Shown: positions 23,098-34,204 of the stretch, piece after piece
Numbering within the stretch: the first letter of the stretch is position 1
How the letters are laid out: every line of letters begins with the position of its first letter
Origin: Thozetella sp. PMI_491
Taxonomy: Eukaryota > Ascomycota > Sordariomycetes > Chaetosphaeriales > Chaetosphaeriaceae
Reading direction: 5' to 3'
Assembly (NCBI GenBank): GCA_021432635.1
Contig: MU270051.1
Coordinates: 434,001 to 498,000 of the forward strand
Length of the DNA: 64,000 nt
Notes under the pieces: model-generated
What the model was told of the DNA's origin: nothing
The model's database searches: none
What the model saw: only the letters and a program-made list of their open reading frames with translations
Program-made: the position numbers and the translations under genes

Positions 23098-24468
23098 ATG
23101 AGTAGGCGCCGGTTCGTGCTGCTCGCATGTTGCGCCGCAGCGATTACTTTCCTTCTCCTCCGACCCGCGAACTGGCCCACCACAGCCATAGCATACTATG
23201 GCAAATCCTCGGGTCCCCTTCTCACTGAGGCCTTGAATTCAACTCTAGGGGTGCGTGGAACCTCATTGTTGAGAGGGTGGTGATCGCTCACCAGTGCTAT
23301 AGTTCCAGAAGATCTTAGTGATCAACCTGCCCTCGCGGACAGATCGGAGAGATGCTATGACGCTCGCTGCGGCGTTGACGGGCCTGCAGGTTGGCTGGAT
23401 CAACGGCAGGGACGGTAAAGATCTGGACGACCGGGTGCTCCCAGCAGACAGTCGAAACAGGTCGATCTTGGTGGGAAACAAAGGATCATGGAGAGCACAT
23501 ATGGATGCTCTACAGATGCACGTTTCCAACGATCTCTGTTGCTTGTCTCTGTAGTAGTGTTAACAAGGGGTAGGGTGATTCACGAGAACCTCACTAGCGC
23601 GTTGATCCTCGAGGACGACGCCGACTGGGACATCCGGCTTGGACGGCAAATGCAAGACCTCACAAGGCTTACGCAAGCGTATATTCAGCCCTTGCAGGCA
23701 AATCCACAGCGAACGAATATCGAAATTTCCCGAGAAATCGAGCCCAGAGTGTTCGACCCAGCCATAAACGAGATTCCAGGGACGGTGTCCCCAGCCACGT
23801 CGCCGTTCGGGGACGGCTGGGATGTCCTCTGGCTGGGTCACTGCGGTACCGAGTTTCCGGCACCGTCCGCAGTGCCACGCGACGGCGACAAAGTAGGTCC
23901 TGGCCTGCCGCTTCTACGTGTTGTCCGCTATCTTGACGAGACCGTGCCGATGAGAAAGCACCTAAAACCCCATCCTTTGGCTTTGGAGGATCAGCTTGCC
24001 TCGGCGTACCCGGACCACACACGGGTTGTGCACGCGTCCAACGGGACCATATGCACGATTGGATACGCGGTTAGCCAGCAGGGGGCGAGGAAACTGCTGT
24101 GGCAGTTCGGCCTGGAAACCTTCACCACTGGTTGGGACCTCATGCTGCGGGACTGGTGCAATCACGGCTATGAGAATCGATTTTACGCGGACGGCGATGC
24201 GCAGGAGAAAGCGGGCCGGGGTCGTGAGCGGGCTGCCATCGGGAATGCGCCCGTCTGCTTGACAGTTCAACCGCCGCTGTTTAGCCACCATTTTGGGAAG
24301 TCGGGGGGTTCAGATATCACGGCGCCGGGCGGCGGGTTCATCAGCAAGGGGAGGGAGTCGACTCCGTACATACGACTGAGCGTGAGGTTGAACATGGGCC
24401 GTCTCGTAAGAGGAAGCGGAGTTGAGGATCTCGTAGACCAGTGGCCCGACGAAACGGCCCAGCTGTAA
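23098..24468 (+). CDS. Glycosyltransferase family 25-type protein, type II membrane
   Basis: Three exons (23098-23250, 23303-23517, 23574-24468) give 420 aa. The N-terminus has a short basic segment and one hydrophobic helix (FVLLACCAAAITFLLL), typical of a Golgi type II protein. The fold starts KILVINLPSRTDRRDAM, the usual entry of GT25 enzymes. The metal-binding region is ALILEDDADWD, and later blocks include ICTIGYAVSQQGARKLLWQF and TTGWDLMLRDWC. The sugar donor and acceptor are not known. The second intron (23518-23573) begins GC in place of GT. No GT donor nearby restores phase, while the GC donor gives an uninterrupted join (DALQM then VIHENL) with a GTTAAC branch site. The first intron also has a weak GTGCGT donor. 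Confidence 0.82.
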
Positions 24469-24906
24469 ACTTATAACATACCTGGCAATCTGTAACGCTG
24501 CAGTTCTAAAGCACCCATGCAATGGCTATGGCGAGTTAATTTCCGCTTGAAGTGAGCAAATTACGATACGCCTCCGTCGTGGTGATTTTTTGCACTTATT
24601 AAATCGATCTTTATTCCATGCATAGGCAGATAGTCAGCCCACCGGAGCCGGGGCGCCGTATCACACCGGCCAGAAAGTTGTATCGGGGTGGGTCCTTTGA
24701 CTCCGGCTCCGGTTCCTAACCGTTGTTGTCTCAACATGGACACTAACAACGCCAACAGTGCCAGAACCCTAAGGGGTTGAGCAAGAGAATAAAAGGGTCA
24801 AGCAGTGCCCGATGCCTTTCCTCAATCCAGCGACACTATCAAGGGGCAGACCGGCTAGCCTCAACAGCTGTCAGAATTCCTGGCAACCCTTTTCTGCGCA
24901 TACACT
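24469..24906. other. Intergenic region, no gene seen
   Basis: This is the 3' flank of the glycosyltransferase gene and the promoter of the reductase gene. Nothing else is recognisable. Confidence 0.6.
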
Positions 24907-25889
24907 ATGGCAGCTAAATCAGTGGTAATAACGGGCTGCTCAGAGGGTGGCCTCGGTGGTGGCCTCGCCGCCGAGTTCCAGAAACGCAACTACACCGTCT
25001 TTGCGACGGCTCGAAACACGAAAAAGATATCCGCGTCTTTGATCGAACTTCCAAATGTCCATGTCGTACAGCTGGACGTTACCTCTCCCGAGTCGATCCA
25101 AGAAGCGGTGAAATTCATCCAGGGAACCCTCGGAGAAAAGGGGCTAGATGTTCTTGTCAATAACAGCGGCTTGGGCACCACGGCTCCCGTATTTGATATC
25201 GACATTGACGAGGCCAAGGCCTTATTCGAGGTCAATTTCTGGGGTGTCTTGCGGACCACGCAGGCCTTCCAGCACTTGCTTGTCCGAGGCCAGGGGACAA
25301 TCCTAAACGTGAGCTCCATTGCCGGCGAAGCCCCAGACCCGTTTACGTGTAAGTCAGCCTTGGGCTACAAATTGCCCCCAAAAGTTGATGGCACCAATCT
25401 AACCACTCACTTCAAAGCTATCTACTGCGCATCCAAGGCGGCCTTGACTATTGCCAGTGAGACTTGGCGCATGGAGCTCCGGGCGTTGGACGTCAAGGTT
25501 ATTACGCTGATCGTGGGGGTGGTGAAGTCGAAATGGTTCGAGAAGATGGAGCCGTTGACGCTGTCCGAAGGCTCCTACTTTATGCCTATTTATAAAATCA
25601 TCAACGACAAGAAACAGGGTGCCAATAACGTGGAAGGGACGGAGACAGATGAGTTTGCCCGTCGTGTGGTCAACGATGTCATTGCGGGTAAGACTGGGCT
25701 TCTATGGAGAGGGAAGTTATCATCAACCATATGGGTTCTCACCCGGCTGATGCCTTTCTTGGTCGTAAGTATCTCCGTTTCCAGTACCTTATTTTCGGTC
25801 GCTTCATTACTGACCGGGCCTAGGATTATCTCATGGGAACTCGTGGTGGAGGGCAAAAGGAACTGGCTGAAGCGAGGAAACACTTATGA
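24907..25889 (+). CDS. Short-chain dehydrogenase/reductase, AYR1-like
   Basis: Three exons (24907-25348, 25418-25764, 25824-25889) give 284 aa. The protein has the classical SDR layout: nucleotide-binding TGCSEGGLGGGLA near residue 9, LDVTSPES near 55, VNNSGLG near 85, NVSSIAGEAP near 138 and the catalytic YCASK near 150. The spacing and C-terminal length resemble NADPH-dependent 1-acyldihydroxyacetone-phosphate reductase (Ayr1), which acts in phosphatidic acid synthesis at ER and lipid droplets. Substrate is inferred and other lipid reductases are possible. The first intron (25349-25417) is 69 nt, a multiple of three, and contains no stop, so a retained form would stay in frame. It would insert 23 residues just before the catalytic Tyr. 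The last exon is only 22 codons. Confidence 0.85.
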
Positions 25890-26463
25890 AGCGGTAATGG
25901 CACTCTGCAGGCACAGTGCCATTTTCTTTGTCATTGTCATCTGTCATCTACCAAGATGCTGCGTGCATGAAATGGAGATACAGGTTGGCCAGCCATTTAG
26001 TTAACGCAGTATCACAGCCATTCACTGTGCCTTCTTTTTATTCGAGACAAGCCATCACCATGATCTTGGTTGTTTTTCGTTGGTCTTTGATCTCATATTA
26101 TATGTACCATAAGGTTCCCGGAAAGGCCACCATTCATGGCATCTCTGCTAAATATTTCTTCCTGTGACTTCGCCAGAACGTCAGTTGGGGCAAGAAGCAT
26201 ATGTACCAGTGTGCATTCCCGCTACGAACGGTGTCGTTTCGGGGCCTGTCGGCACCACCTAGGTACGTGCACGGTGAGAAGTTCTGTTTACCCTCATCAC
26301 ATGTCGAGTCTTTTCTGCGAGGCAAGGCAGGCCGCATATGTGACATCCCGAGAACATCGCGACGACATCATATGGGCTCCGTTTCTTGGGGTCCTTCGCA
26401 GCTCGCTGGCGAGTCAATGTTTGTGCGCGGACCTGGACCGCAACATCATAAAACGGCAGCATG
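25890..26463. other. Intergenic region, no gene seen
   Basis: The stretch between the reductase gene and the tRNA gene has no credible coding sequence. Confidence 0.55.
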
Positions 26464-26550
26464 ACCCAGTTAGTTCAAGGGTAGAATGCTGGTTTCCCAT
26501 GTAACAGTGAGAATTCTCCAGAGATTCGGGTTCGAGTCCCGGGCTGGGTA
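26464..26550 (+). tRNA. tRNA-Gly, probable anticodon CCC, with 16-nt intron
   Basis: The gene folds into a full cloverleaf. The acceptor stem ACCCAGT pairs with GCTGGGT, ending in discriminator A at 26550. The D arm is GTTC/GAAT, and the T arm is TCGGG/CCCGG around loop TTCGAGT. The anticodon loop reads TTCCCA before an intron of 16 nt at the standard place after position 37. Removing it leaves about 71 nt. The anticodon stem has one U-U mismatch at 31/39; shifting the stem by one base would give anticodon UCC, also Gly, with a different mismatch. TTTT at 26553-26556 is a suitable RNA polymerase III terminator. Confidence 0.85.
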
Positions 26551-27932
26551 CCTTTTCCCCCTTTTTGCCCTTTCCTTCCATCCAAACAGCACCTGCTGAT
26601 ACGGAAACGCTATGCTGTACACCCAATCCCAATCTTGACTCTAGGCATGTACTAAAGTGTCAATAGTGAGAGGCTTACAGAAAGACCGACTGCTGCTATG
26701 GCGGAGCCTGAAAGAAATTCCAAGGCTTGCAGCAAGCTGTGTCCTCTGCCAGAGCGGCACAGCGCGGGGCTCCCGCAAACTTCTCCAAATTTGAGTGCTT
26801 GACAGGGGGGTTCCCAAAGGCTGCCTGGCCGAGTACCGCCAACCAGCGGCTATATGTCCTATTCTAGGTCGGCTACACAACGCCAGCCTACCTACCTCTG
26901 TAACCTCATGGTACCGAGTATCTTCAGTGCCTCAGGCCACATTTATTGAATCCTCCTTCTCCCACCTTGCGAGCAGCGTACAACGCATGTCGTGGGCACA
27001 ACTGCAGGCCCTGCACTAGTAAGAGCGCGCAAGAATATGACGGAGAAAATGACAGAGAGTATGCGTGTGGCGTGGACAGCCGAAGCGCGTATCATGTCTT
27101 GAACGAGGGACCCGACTAACTGCCTTTATCTAAAAGTTAAGCAAAGTTCTCACCTTGTGTCGCCCCTTCCCCGTGTTTTCGGGCAGGTGCTACAGAATTG
27201 GGCTATCGCCAGCGCTTGGCGCGTAGGCTGCACAGCATGATCCTTCCACGGACAGCACTCCTGGGCCAGCCAATCAGCCCCCCTGAAAAACAGCGCCCCA
27301 GTGCCGAGTCTGAAGCTCTGGGGCGTCGCTGCGAAGGAGACATCCAGAGACGCACGCCCTTGCTTGCGCATTTTTGTTTAGCCCGTGCAGAGCGAAAACC
27401 GAAGGCTGAAGAGCCAGGCTCCATGGGCATGTGCTAATTTATCTATCGTCCAAGTCTACAGGGCAGAACGTGCACAGAGGATGCCTCGCTGTGACTGCCG
27501 ATTCGCGTCTCCCACTCGATACGAATGTCCCGGAACTGGCCTATGAGGATTCTCGCCCAGGCTCTTCCAAGTTCGGTTCCGTCCCCGAGCGGCCCTAGCC
27601 CTTCGGTGCTGGGCCGTGTGGCTTGACCCCGACCCTGCTGCGGTGGTTCGGTTCGGTCTTTGGCCCCTGTCCTTCGGGCCCGCCACCGTATTTTTCTCCT
27701 GGGGCTGCGGCACAGGTCAGCTGTGCCTGCACCTCCTGTCACCGCAGGGGAACGGTCGCACGAGTGTTCTTTCTTTTGAACTTCTTCGGTCGCTATCTTG
27801 TGCTCCCGCGCGGCAGTTATCATTCCTTCGGTTCGTCAACGCCAAAACGATGATCTCGTGAGGAAGAACACCCCGGCATCCTCGTATCCCTGCTGCCGCT
27901 GCCGCAGCTCAGACTGACGGCCACATGCCACC
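26551..27932. other. Intergenic region, no gene seen
   Basis: Open frames on both strands between about 27150 and 27860 are moderately long but overlap each other in several frames with no conserved motif, as expected for GC-rich non-coding DNA. The last few hundred bases form the leader of the CFEM gene. Confidence 0.5.
26553..26556 (+). terminator. RNA polymerase III terminator of tRNA-Gly
   Basis: A run of four T begins three bases after the discriminator base of the tRNA gene. This is the usual minimal Pol III stop signal. Confidence 0.6.
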
Positions 27933-29391
27933 ATGTTCTTGCGTCCAGCGTTGCTTGTGAGCTTCCTGGTCCTCACCAAGGTGGTTTCCGGGCAAGATGT
28001 CACCCAGACGTTGCCTTCCTGTGCCGTATGTTCCACTTCTGCTTCCTGACCCCAAAGCCTTAAGATTACGGCAGCTCACTACTGAACGACAGGCTCCGTG
28101 CTTGTTGTCGGCCATATCTAACTCTCCCTGCGGTGCCAATGACCAGCCTTGTCTCTGTGCCGATACGGTCTTGCAAGACACTGCATCCAGCTGCATCTTG
28201 CGGCAATGCAGCGTTCGGGATTCCCTAGGTGAGGCTAAAGACCACTCTCGTTCCCGGCCTCCAAAGCTGACGCCGACCAAGTCGCAAAGAATGTAACACA
28301 GACTACTTGTGGTGCACCTGTCCGGGATGAGAGTCGCTCGCTCATCACCAGCACCATCGCTCTCACCGTTATTTCCAAGGTCCTCGTCGGCGTACGTCTC
28401 GCCTACCGGCTTTACATCGCGCACGGCGTATCTTTTGTTAAGCCCTTTAACGCGGACGACTGGGCCATCTTGGTTGCAGCTTGCGTCGGGGTCGGCAGCA
28501 ACGTTGTCCAGATCCATGGCACGCTGGCGAACGGTCTGGGCCGAGACATCTGGACATTAACCCCGGATCAAATCACCCGGCTTGACCAGTTCTACTATGC
28601 CATCGAGATCCTGTACATTGTCGAGCTGGCCATCTCCAAGCTTTCCATCATCCTCTTCTACCTCCGCATCTTCCCGGACCCGACAGTGAGGCGTGTGCTC
28701 TGGGGCACCTTGGTGCTCATGATCGCGTCCGCGGTGACCCTTGTCGGCCTCATCGCTTTCCAGTGTATGCCTATCCAGTATTTCTGGCTGCAGTGGGATG
28801 GCGAGCACGAGGGAAGGTGCCTGAACTCCAACTGGATTGCATGGGGCCATGCGATCCTCAATATTGTTTTCGACATCTGGTTGCTAGGCATTCCCCTTAG
28901 CCACCTTAGGGCCCTGAAGCTGAGCTGGAAGCGGAAGGTTGGTGTCGCCTTGATGTTTGGTGTCGGCGCCTTGTGAGTCCTTCTGAGTCTCCTTCTAGTT
29001 TGGTGATGAGCTGTTCAATTAGAGCTAACCCGTTGCCTGCAGCGTCACCGTCGTCAGCATCATTCGGCTCCGGGCGCTGCTAATATTCGCCAACTCAACG
29101 AACCCTACTTGGGACAATCTATCAACTTCGTACTGGTCGACGGTCGAGGTCGACGTAGGTATCATCTGCGCGTGCATGCCAGTGCTCCGCCTTGTCATCC
29201 TTCGATTGTTTCCCAGGCTCCGGGGCAATGACCCAGCCCACGAGAGTCGGACGATCTGGCCTAGCTCTAGGCCAAGAGATCCAGAGGTGACGGTGATCTC
29301 TCTGGAAGTTTCTCCGCCTACTCGAAAATCCTCCATGGAGCGCATACAATGCTCAGAGGTTAACACTCCATCGACGAGCGCAACCCCGTAG
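27933..29391 (+). CDS. CFEM-domain receptor-like membrane protein (PTH11-related)
   Basis: Four exons (27933-28025, 28093-28228, 28282-28972, 29043-29391) encode 422 aa. A signal peptide (about 1-22) precedes a CFEM domain with eight Cys spaced as in the family, including APCLLSAI, SPCGANDQPCLCA and SSCILRQC. Then come seven predicted helices in the fungal rhodopsin-like domain: SLITSTIALTVISKVLVGVR, DDWAILVAACVGVGSNVV, ELAISKLSIILFYLRIF, LIAFQCMPIQYFW and others. The C-terminal tail is polar with Ser/Thr-Pro sites. Such proteins include Pth11 of Magnaporthe, which senses surface cues through G-protein signalling; the ligand here is unknown. The acceptor of the second intron is chosen after CCAAG because only that one keeps the frame. 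It converges on the GH92 gene. Confidence 0.88.
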
Positions 29392-29721
29392 ACTCCGACT
29401 TCACAATTTGTTGCACATCCGTCGGAGTAGGAAGCTAACAGGTCAGCGAGATCTTTGGCATAAAATCATCATTTTGATTTTGGAGTTCGGTATAAAGAAC
29501 ATTAAAGAGATGCTACAGGCGTGGAAGGGATCACATGCTCGGAACTGAGCAATGTTGGGCAGGTTTGGGAGTAACATTGGACTCGGCACCTTAGTTTTGC
29601 ATCTGCGCGGCGAAAAGCAGCGAATGATAATGTTATCATGATCAGTGCTTCTTCTGTCCCATCTAACTACCCTATGTTGCAGTCGCAAGAGCATTGTGTG
29701 CTTTTGGACTCCGGAGCAATT
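29392..29721. other. Shared 3' region of two convergent genes
   Basis: The spacer between the CFEM receptor and GH92 stops is AT-richer than its surroundings and holds only the two 3' ends. Confidence 0.6.
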
Positions 29722-32516
29722 CTAGAAATGCGTCGAGGCACTCGGGGGTAGATCTGCCTCCAGGGTACCCCATGAGCTCTCGTTTTTACCTAGCACCAAC
29801 TCCAGAACACCTCCATCACGATAAAAGCTGTGCGTGATCCAGCTCTTGACATAATTTTGGCCGTTCAGGGTGGCGCTCTGGACATAAATGTTTTCGTAGG
29901 CCGCATCGAAGTTGATGTTCCGGATCGTGGCCGTCTTGCCTGTCACGGGGTTGGTGACGTTCACCTCCTTGAAGAACGGAGGCGTTATTACGTAGACATC
30001 CTGTCCGGCGATCGGGAAGAGTCCCATCATGGCGAGGGTGCTGAAGGAGCCCATGGCACCTGAGTCGTCGTTCCCGGGTATCCCAGCGATGCTGTCGTTG
30101 AACTGGCTGGGAATGTACGAATGAGCGTACTGCGCCGAAAGGCCAGGCCGTCCTGCATAGTGGAAGAGATAAACCAGAAGGAACGCTTGCTCGTCGCCGA
30201 AATAAAGGAGCCCAGGAGTATTATGGAGGTACTCCAGCCGGCTGACGAATGTCTCCGGGCCGCCTAGCGTGGCGATCAGAGTTGCCATGTCTTGAGGGGC
30301 ATAGAATGTGTAGAGCCAACAGCTTCCCTCGTAGGTCTCATGCCCGTCGGCATTCAAGTAGCAGGAGTCAAAGTTGTTCATAGGAGTGCAGAATGATGGA
30401 TCCTGGTAGCCAAACGTCCCGTTCAGATAGCGAGGCTGGAGGAAGCCGGTGAATGGGCTGTCGACGAGGTCTGCCGGATCCTCAGAACCTGTCAGGTTCA
30501 GCTTGGAAGTCTGCTCGGCGTTGAACATGTTCTTCCAGTTGCCGGACCTGCTCAGGTATTTCTCCGCGTCGTCGTCATGGCCCAAGCCTCTGGCCATCTC
30601 GGCGATGCAGAAATCGTTATATGCGTATTCGACAGTCCTTGAGATGGACCGCGTGAATGGGCCTGTGCCATAGGGATCAAAATCGTCCGTAGGGATGTAC
30701 CCTGTCGACAGGGTCAGCAAGCTTTTGAAGCTAGGCAGAGATATCGGAGGCCTCTCAACATACCTAGCTCTTTCCAGCTTCGAAGGCCGCCACGACCTTC
30801 TATGGACCACAGGGCTGGCTCATCTGCTCTACTGTTAGGTCGGATATCTCGACATTTCCCGAGGGGACTCGCCTTCCGCATCCGAGCCTACGGCCTCATA
30901 ACCCTTGTCCCAGTCAATCCCGTTAGTCAGGCCTTTCAAGTACGCGTCCGCAAGCACAATATCAGCGTTGCTGCCGCCCTGAGTGAAGCCTTTGCAAAGG
31001 GACATGCGGCAATCGGGAAGCTTCCCTTCGAACCGATATATATCGATCAGGGCTCTAATCATCAGAGTCTGACTGTGAGGGTCGAGAATGGTGAGCAGGG
31101 GATGGATTGTCCGGAAGGAGTCCCAGATGCAATAGAAAGAGTCGTAGTCTATACTCTGGTGTCAGTAAACTAGGTGCAGTTCGGGGCATGGGTGCTTACA
31201 AGGTTCCGTGCTCGACCACAGAGGATTCTCTCCAGTGTAGTCTTGCGGGGATATCATGGCTCTGTACGCGCCACTCCAGAAGGCTCGGTAAAACAGCTCG
31301 TCAACGCCACCGTAGTCAATGCTGATGACACCCAGCTTCTCTCGCCAGGACTCCTCGGCAACCGTCCGGGTGGCGTCGAAGTCAAAGCCGGGGATCTCAG
31401 CCTCCGCATTCTTGCACGCCTGCTCCTCGCTGATGAACGAGACACCGACCCGGACCAGGATCTGGTCGTTCGCCGGAGGATGAAACTGCACCCAAGCGCC
31501 GGCCGGCACGGCAGGGTCACTGACCCCGTCGTTCTGCACCTTTAGGCTCTTTGGGCTGTTCGCGGCCCGGTTGTTCATGAACACGCCGGTGTCCCGAATT
31601 TCGGCGCCGCTGAAGTCGGCACAAAACGAGAGCGTGAAGTACCCGACGCCGAACGACGGGACAAACGTGCCGGTCCCCCGGATGCGGCCAGTTTCTCCAT
31701 CGACCGAGATGGAGGCGTTCTGGCGCGTGTTCGAAATGTCGTTGGTATCAGCAAGGATCAGCGGGCTGTAGGTGACATCGGGCGCTGCGGGTGCCGTCAC
31801 GTTGGCAGGCAGTTTCGGGGCAGTGGCGCCCCCGGGGAATGTGAAGCGGTAGAGGGCGGTCCGGTTGGACACGGTCATCTCGGCATACACGGACGTGTTG
31901 AGCGATATACCAAAATACCCGGGCCGCGCCGTCACCGTCTCGTTGATGCGCTGCACCGCCCGCAGGCTCCGGGTGAACTGGCAGCGATTCAAGTCATCCC
32001 CCGGGCAGCCCGTCTGCGGAAATATGGGAAAATTTCCTAGGGAAGCGCCCTAGTGCCGCTGATGAGCATGCTCTAAGTTCTGGCCTCGTGCGGTCCGGGC
32101 CCACTTACACCGCCGGTGCCATCATCGTGCATATGCGAGAAGCCGATGACTGCGGACACGAGTGGTTAGCAACCCCTCTTTTCCCCAGACAAGCGGCAGG
32201 GAATAGCGAGCATACTATTTCCATCTCCGGTCGAGTATCCAGCCTGGTTCTCTTGGTCAACATCGGCGACCGCCTTGGCCATGCCGAAGGGCAGCGTCGC
32301 TCCGGGGAAGACATGACCTGGCGCGCACATTAGAAGCTGGTACCACTAGTCGTTCGTCCGCAAGAGCCCAAGAGCCCAAGAAAACATGCCTCCGTTGGTG
32401 GTCCCAATGAGAGGGTCGACGAAGTCGAGTACGTCGAACGCGTTTTCGGCGCCTTGTGCGTGTTGCAGGATCCCCAGGAGGAGGGCTGCCGCGACGGGTG
32501 CCAGGAATTTGCCCAT
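29722..32516 (-). CDS. Secreted glycoside hydrolase family 92 alpha-mannosidase
   Basis: Seven exons (32516-32390, 32317-32216, 32149-32109, 32049-31200, 31148-30873, 30823-30764, 30701-29722) give 811 aa, typical for GH92. These Ca-dependent enzymes remove alpha-linked mannose from N-glycans or mannans. A signal peptide (1-22) leads to FVDPLIGTTNGGHVFPGATL, the classic N-terminal block, then GFSHMHDDGTGG and LGNFPIFPQ. The second domain has SFYCIWDSFRTIHPLL and EGRGGLRSWKELGYIP. Catalytic-region features include GYEAVGSDAE and GIPGNDDSGAMGSFSTLAMMG. Two introns use GC donors: 32318-32389 (GGAG/GCATGT) and 30824-30872 (GAAG/GCGAGT, CTAAC branch site). No GT alternative keeps the conserved protein. 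The short exons 3 and 6 (41 and 60 nt) carry conserved residues, which supports the model. Confidence 0.9.
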
Positions 32517-33350
32517 CTCTGCCGTGAACGAACCTCGCCGAGCCAGGCATGCGCTGAGTGCGCAGGCTTGGGAAGAAGGGCCAGGCGAGAGGAGCAGCAG
32601 TATATAAGTCCCTGACGCCTGTCCCTCTGCCGGCGCCGTCGTGGAGACATCGTTGAGCGCGCGGGCCGCCCGCACTTACATCACGGGGGACCGAGTCTGT
32701 CTTACGGATACCACTCTACGGTGTGACCTCCATATTTTGGGTTTGGCTGACTCAAGAGTTCGGCATCCAAACACGTGCGGGGCTATATGGAGGGATGACG
32801 CCGTGGACGTTCCTAAACAGGAAGCCGGGGAACTATGTCTAGGGGAGGTCTGAGATGCCGACAGTCACTGACGGGATGGCACCGATTGCGGGTGCCCGAC
32901 TCGGCCGCACCGGCTGCGACCGGGAATTCCGGCGGCGAATAACCCTGTTCACAGGGGCTTGATGCCCTGCAGGCTAGGCAGGCCGCGAAAGCTCCACAAC
33001 ACCCGGATGGATCGATTTCCCGAAGAAGAAGGTTGCGCTCGTGCGCATCACGGTGGGTTCGAGGTGATGCAATCACACAGTGCTTCCTGTTGACCAAGAA
33101 TTGAACAAGAACGAACGTCTGCTACTTTCTTTTATTTCCTCGTGCCAGCAAGGTCTTAGACCCAACGTACTAGCAGTCGACGGATCCCTAGCATCACTTG
33201 ACTTGGTCTTGCCTGAGACGGAGCTCTGCCACGCTTGTCTCGACTTTTGATATTGGGGGCCTGGTAGACCCGCGCCGAAAGCAGCCGTCCATCCTCCCCC
33301 ACGAAGCGTTGGTGAATACATGAATCTTTTCCCTGGAGATCGCCCCGGTC
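32517..33350. other. Intergenic region, no gene seen
   Basis: It holds the GH92 promoter and the 3' flank of the next minus-strand gene. A GGTTCGAG string near 33055 resembles a T arm but has no tRNA partner stems. Confidence 0.55.
32601..32608 (-). promoter_or_regulatory. TATA element of the GH92 gene
   Basis: A TATATA core (TATATAAG on the plus strand) sits about 85 bp upstream of the GH92 start codon on the minus strand. Role inferred from position. Confidence 0.45.
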
Positions 33351-34204
33351 TTAGAGCTCCTCCTTGGCACTCGCACTGGCATCCTCTGAGTCCTCTTTTG
33401 CCTTCAGCACCTGGGCTTTCACCGTAAATTCGATGTCTCTCTCGCCCTGAGACCTTTTCGCCCTTGTGAACTTGGTGGGCCACGCTACCACGGCGCCATC
33501 GGAAAGCTTCGGGCTGTACTTGGAAGTGTCGACCAGCGTTTCTAGTACCGCAATTTGTCAGCATATGGCGAAGCATAGGTTAGACGACTACATAGCATGC
33601 AGGACCAACCTTTGCAGGAGCTGCTCTCCGCTACCCACAGCGGGAGAATGTCATATACGGCTCCGGGGGCGAAGATGACGACCCTCTTCTTGTCTAGGGG
33701 CCGAAGGGCAGCGGGGACTGGGCTTGTGAACCGGACTTCGCTGGATACTGGATCATCGCCGGTCGGCTTGGGGTAGACGGCGAAAAGGCCCTGCCCCTTC
33801 CCATTATTGATCGCCTGGTCCTCGATCCACTCCTTGACCTTGACCGGCACGTCTGCGTACTCCATCAGGAGTAGGTTGCGGTCGTAGCCGTGAGGGTCGA
33901 TGCCATTCCAGCTCCCTGGATACTCGCGCCCCTTGAACAGCTTCTTAAGCGCGTCGCTGAACGGCTTGAGGCCCAATGGAGGCTCCTCCGAGATGTCGTC
34001 GAGGAGAAATTCGGAGGCCTCGAACGTCTTCTCAGCCTCGCAGGCCGGTACAAACCTCTTCATCTTGCGCTGGGCCCAGGGGTCAACCCATTTGAAGTCC
34101 TCCAGCTTCACCGGCTTGCCCTTCGGTCGCTCCGGGGCCCCAGGCGCGCTCGCGCTGACAGCTGCGACTAGCCAACCAGCGATGAACCACGACGCTGCTT
34201 TCAT
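33351..34204 (-). CDS. Secreted protein of unknown function
   Basis: Two exons (34204-33610 and 33541-33351) give 261 aa, with one 68-nt intron in phase 1. I do not recognise the family. A signal peptide (about 1-19, FIAGWLVAAVSA) is followed by a Pro/Lys-rich segment, then DFKWVDPWAQRKMKRFVPACEAEKTF in two parts. The middle is mixed alpha/beta with few Cys (one near residue 52, one near the splice site). The C-terminal 60 residues are charged, rich in Lys, Glu, Asp and Ala, and end KEEL. The last four residues could be an ER-retrieval-like signal, though fungal HDEL is more usual, so this may be chance. Expression in the secretory path is inferred only from the signal peptide. Confidence 0.75.

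Noticed and set aside
27150-27860. Overlapping frames on both strands between tRNA-Gly and the CFEM gene
   Set aside because: Several frames are open at once because of GC-rich composition; no splice pattern or motif supports a gene.
33040-33075. Possible tRNA T arm (GGTTCGAG context)
   Set aside because: No matching acceptor, D or anticodon stems upstream at proper spacing.
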